DNA from: Buttiauxella ferragutiae
GTDB lineage: Bacteria > Pseudomonadota > Gammaproteobacteria > Enterobacterales > Enterobacteriaceae
Direction: 5' to 3' (one strand)
DNA length: 64,000 nucleotides
NCBI RefSeq assembly: GCF_001654915.1
Contig: NZ_LXEQ01000038.1
The translations under genes and the position numbers were made by a program. This document shows, one piece after another, positions 63,385 through 64,000 of this stretch. The notes under the pieces were generated by a model. It was not told where the DNA came from and made no database searches. It saw only the letters and a program-made list of their open reading frames with translations. The stretch's first letter is position 1. Each line of letters begins with the position of its first letter.

Positions 63385-63412
63385 TTGCGTCAAAATCTTA
63401 AATCAGTAATAT
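63385..63412 (+). promoter_or_regulatory. Promoter of the tRNA cluster
   Basis: TTGCGT (63385-63390), 16-bp spacer, TAATAT (63407-63412), then a GC-rich discriminator ATGCCGCCG typical of stringently controlled stable-RNA promoters. It lies about 50 bp before the first tRNA. Confidence 0.65.
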
Positions 63413-63462
63413 ATGCCGCCGTTGCCAAGGGATATCAAACAAACCGAAAGTGACACGAAATT

Positions 63463-63538
63463 GGGGCGTTAGCTCAGTTGGTAGAGCAGTTGACTTTTAA
63501 TCAATTGGTCGCAGGTTCGAATCCTGCACGCCCCACCA
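63463..63538 (+). tRNA. lysT: tRNA-Lys (anticodon TTT)
   Basis: 76-nt cloverleaf with encoded CCA. Acceptor stem GGGGCGT / ACGCCCC; D arm GCTC..GAGC; anticodon arm TTGACTTTTAATCAA with anticodon TTT; T arm GCAGGTTCGAATCCTGC. Body is nearly identical to E. coli lysT apart from a compensated pair in the acceptor stem. Confidence 0.98.
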
Positions 63539-63601
63539 ATTTCGAAGCAGTACGAAGTAAGTGAATCGTGAAGAGTTTGAAGAAGCAGTAAACCGCATTG
63601 C

Positions 63602-63677
63602 GGGGCGTTAGCTCAGTTGGTAGAGCAGTTGACTTTTAATCAATTGGTCGCAGGTTCGAATCCTGCACGCCCCACCA
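63602..63677 (+). tRNA. tRNA-Lys (anticodon TTT), second copy
   Basis: Identical 76-nt sequence to the first tRNA-Lys, with encoded CCA. The preceding 63-bp spacer is similar to the sequence after this copy, suggesting a duplicated tRNA-plus-spacer unit. Confidence 0.98.
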
Positions 63678-63727
63678 ATTATGGATGTAGTGCGAAGTCA
63701 GTGAGTCGTGAAGGGTTTGAACCTGCA

Positions 63728-63820
63728 GCAGGTTCGAGTTGAGCGAAAGCGAAACAGCGTTGTTTTAGCAACGACCCGAAGGGTGAGGCCAAAGGCCGAG
63801 TCATCCTGCACGCCCCACCA
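63728..63820 (+). pseudogene. Split 3' remnant of a tRNA-Lys
   Basis: GCAGGTTCGA (63728-63737) and ATCCTGCACGCCCCACCA (63803-63820) together reproduce the last 28 nt of tRNA-Lys (T arm, acceptor 3' strand and CCA), interrupted by a 65-nt insert. No 5' half is present, so it cannot make a tRNA. Likely left by unequal recombination between tandem tRNA genes. Confidence 0.8.
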
Positions 63821-63844
63821 ATTTTTAAAGTAGTACCGAAGTTT

Positions 63845-63920
63845 GGGTGATTAGCTCAGTTGGTAGAGCACCTCCTTTACACGGAGGGGGTCGGCGGTTC
63901 GAGCCCGTCATCACCCACCA
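63845..63920 (+). tRNA. valT: tRNA-Val (anticodon TAC)
   Basis: 76 nt with encoded CCA. Acceptor GGGTGAT / ATCACCC; anticodon arm CCTCCTTTACACGGAGG with TAC; T arm GGCGGTTCGAGCCCGTC. Only 3 bp before the next tRNA-Lys. Confidence 0.98.
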
Positions 63921-63923
63921 TTC

Positions 63924-63999
63924 GGGGCGTTAGCTCAGTTGGTAGAGCAGTTGACTTTTAATCAATTGGTCGCAGGTTCGAATCCTGCACGCCCCACCA
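63924..63999 (+). tRNA. tRNA-Lys (anticodon TTT), third copy
   Basis: Third identical 76-nt tRNA-Lys, ending one base before the window edge. Alternation of Lys and Val copies resembles the E. coli lysT-valT-lysW-valZ-lysYZQ cluster after cpoB, so more tRNAs probably follow. Confidence 0.98.
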
Positions 64000-64000
64000 A

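Noticed and set aside
63463..63999. Possible integration site at the tRNA cluster
   Set aside because: No integrase gene or att duplication is visible up to the window edge; the tRNA 3' remnant is better explained by tandem tRNA recombination.

Overview
The window reads as one contiguous piece of an Enterobacteriaceae chromosome. Almost every gene is a close, full-length relative of an E. coli K-12 gene, in the same order within each block, with three tRNA-Lys and one tRNA-Val at the right edge. The presence of ERIC and REP elements, the mng locus and a base composition near 50% G+C fit an enteric genus close to but distinct from Escherichia (Buttiauxella or Kluyvera-like is a guess only). 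No phage, plasmid, CRISPR, insertion sequence or defence island is visible.

Layout. Left block (1-27355): pta (cut at the left edge) and ackA on the minus strand; yfbV, yfbU, hxpA and yfbS on plus; yfbR and alaA on minus; then lrhA and the complete 13-gene nuo operon for NADH dehydrogenase I. A central cassette (27401-35743) holds a chemoreceptor gene with a good sigma-28 promoter, then ybgA-phrB-ybgI-pxpB-pxpC-nei and a small lipoprotein gene. Right block (35859-64000): gltA on minus; the sdhCDAB-sucABCD TCA-cycle run; mngR/mngAB for mannosylglycerate uptake and hydrolysis; cydABX-ybgE-ybgC; tolQRAB-pal-cpoB; and the start of a tRNA cluster.

How the genes work together. The window is dominated by central energy metabolism: acetate overflow (AckA-Pta), complex I, citrate synthase, complex II, 2-oxoglutarate dehydrogenase, succinyl-CoA synthetase and cytochrome bd oxidase. 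A direct link is visible in the sequence: the 3' untranslated region of sucD (the SdhX small RNA locus) is complementary to the ackA start codon region over ten contiguous base pairs, so TCA operon transcription can repress acetate kinase.

What differs from E. coli K-12. The nuo block and the phr-nei-gltA block lie far apart in K-12 but are joined here between nuoN and ybgA, consistent with an inversion across the terminus. pxpA is missing from the 5-oxoprolinase cluster. YbgA carries an extra N-terminal DUF523-type domain. The abrB/fimbrial segment normally between nei and gltA is replaced by one lipoprotein gene. An ERIC element sits inside the nuo operon between nuoF and nuoG. I did not find a wholly undescribed system; the strongest items are regulatory and structural.
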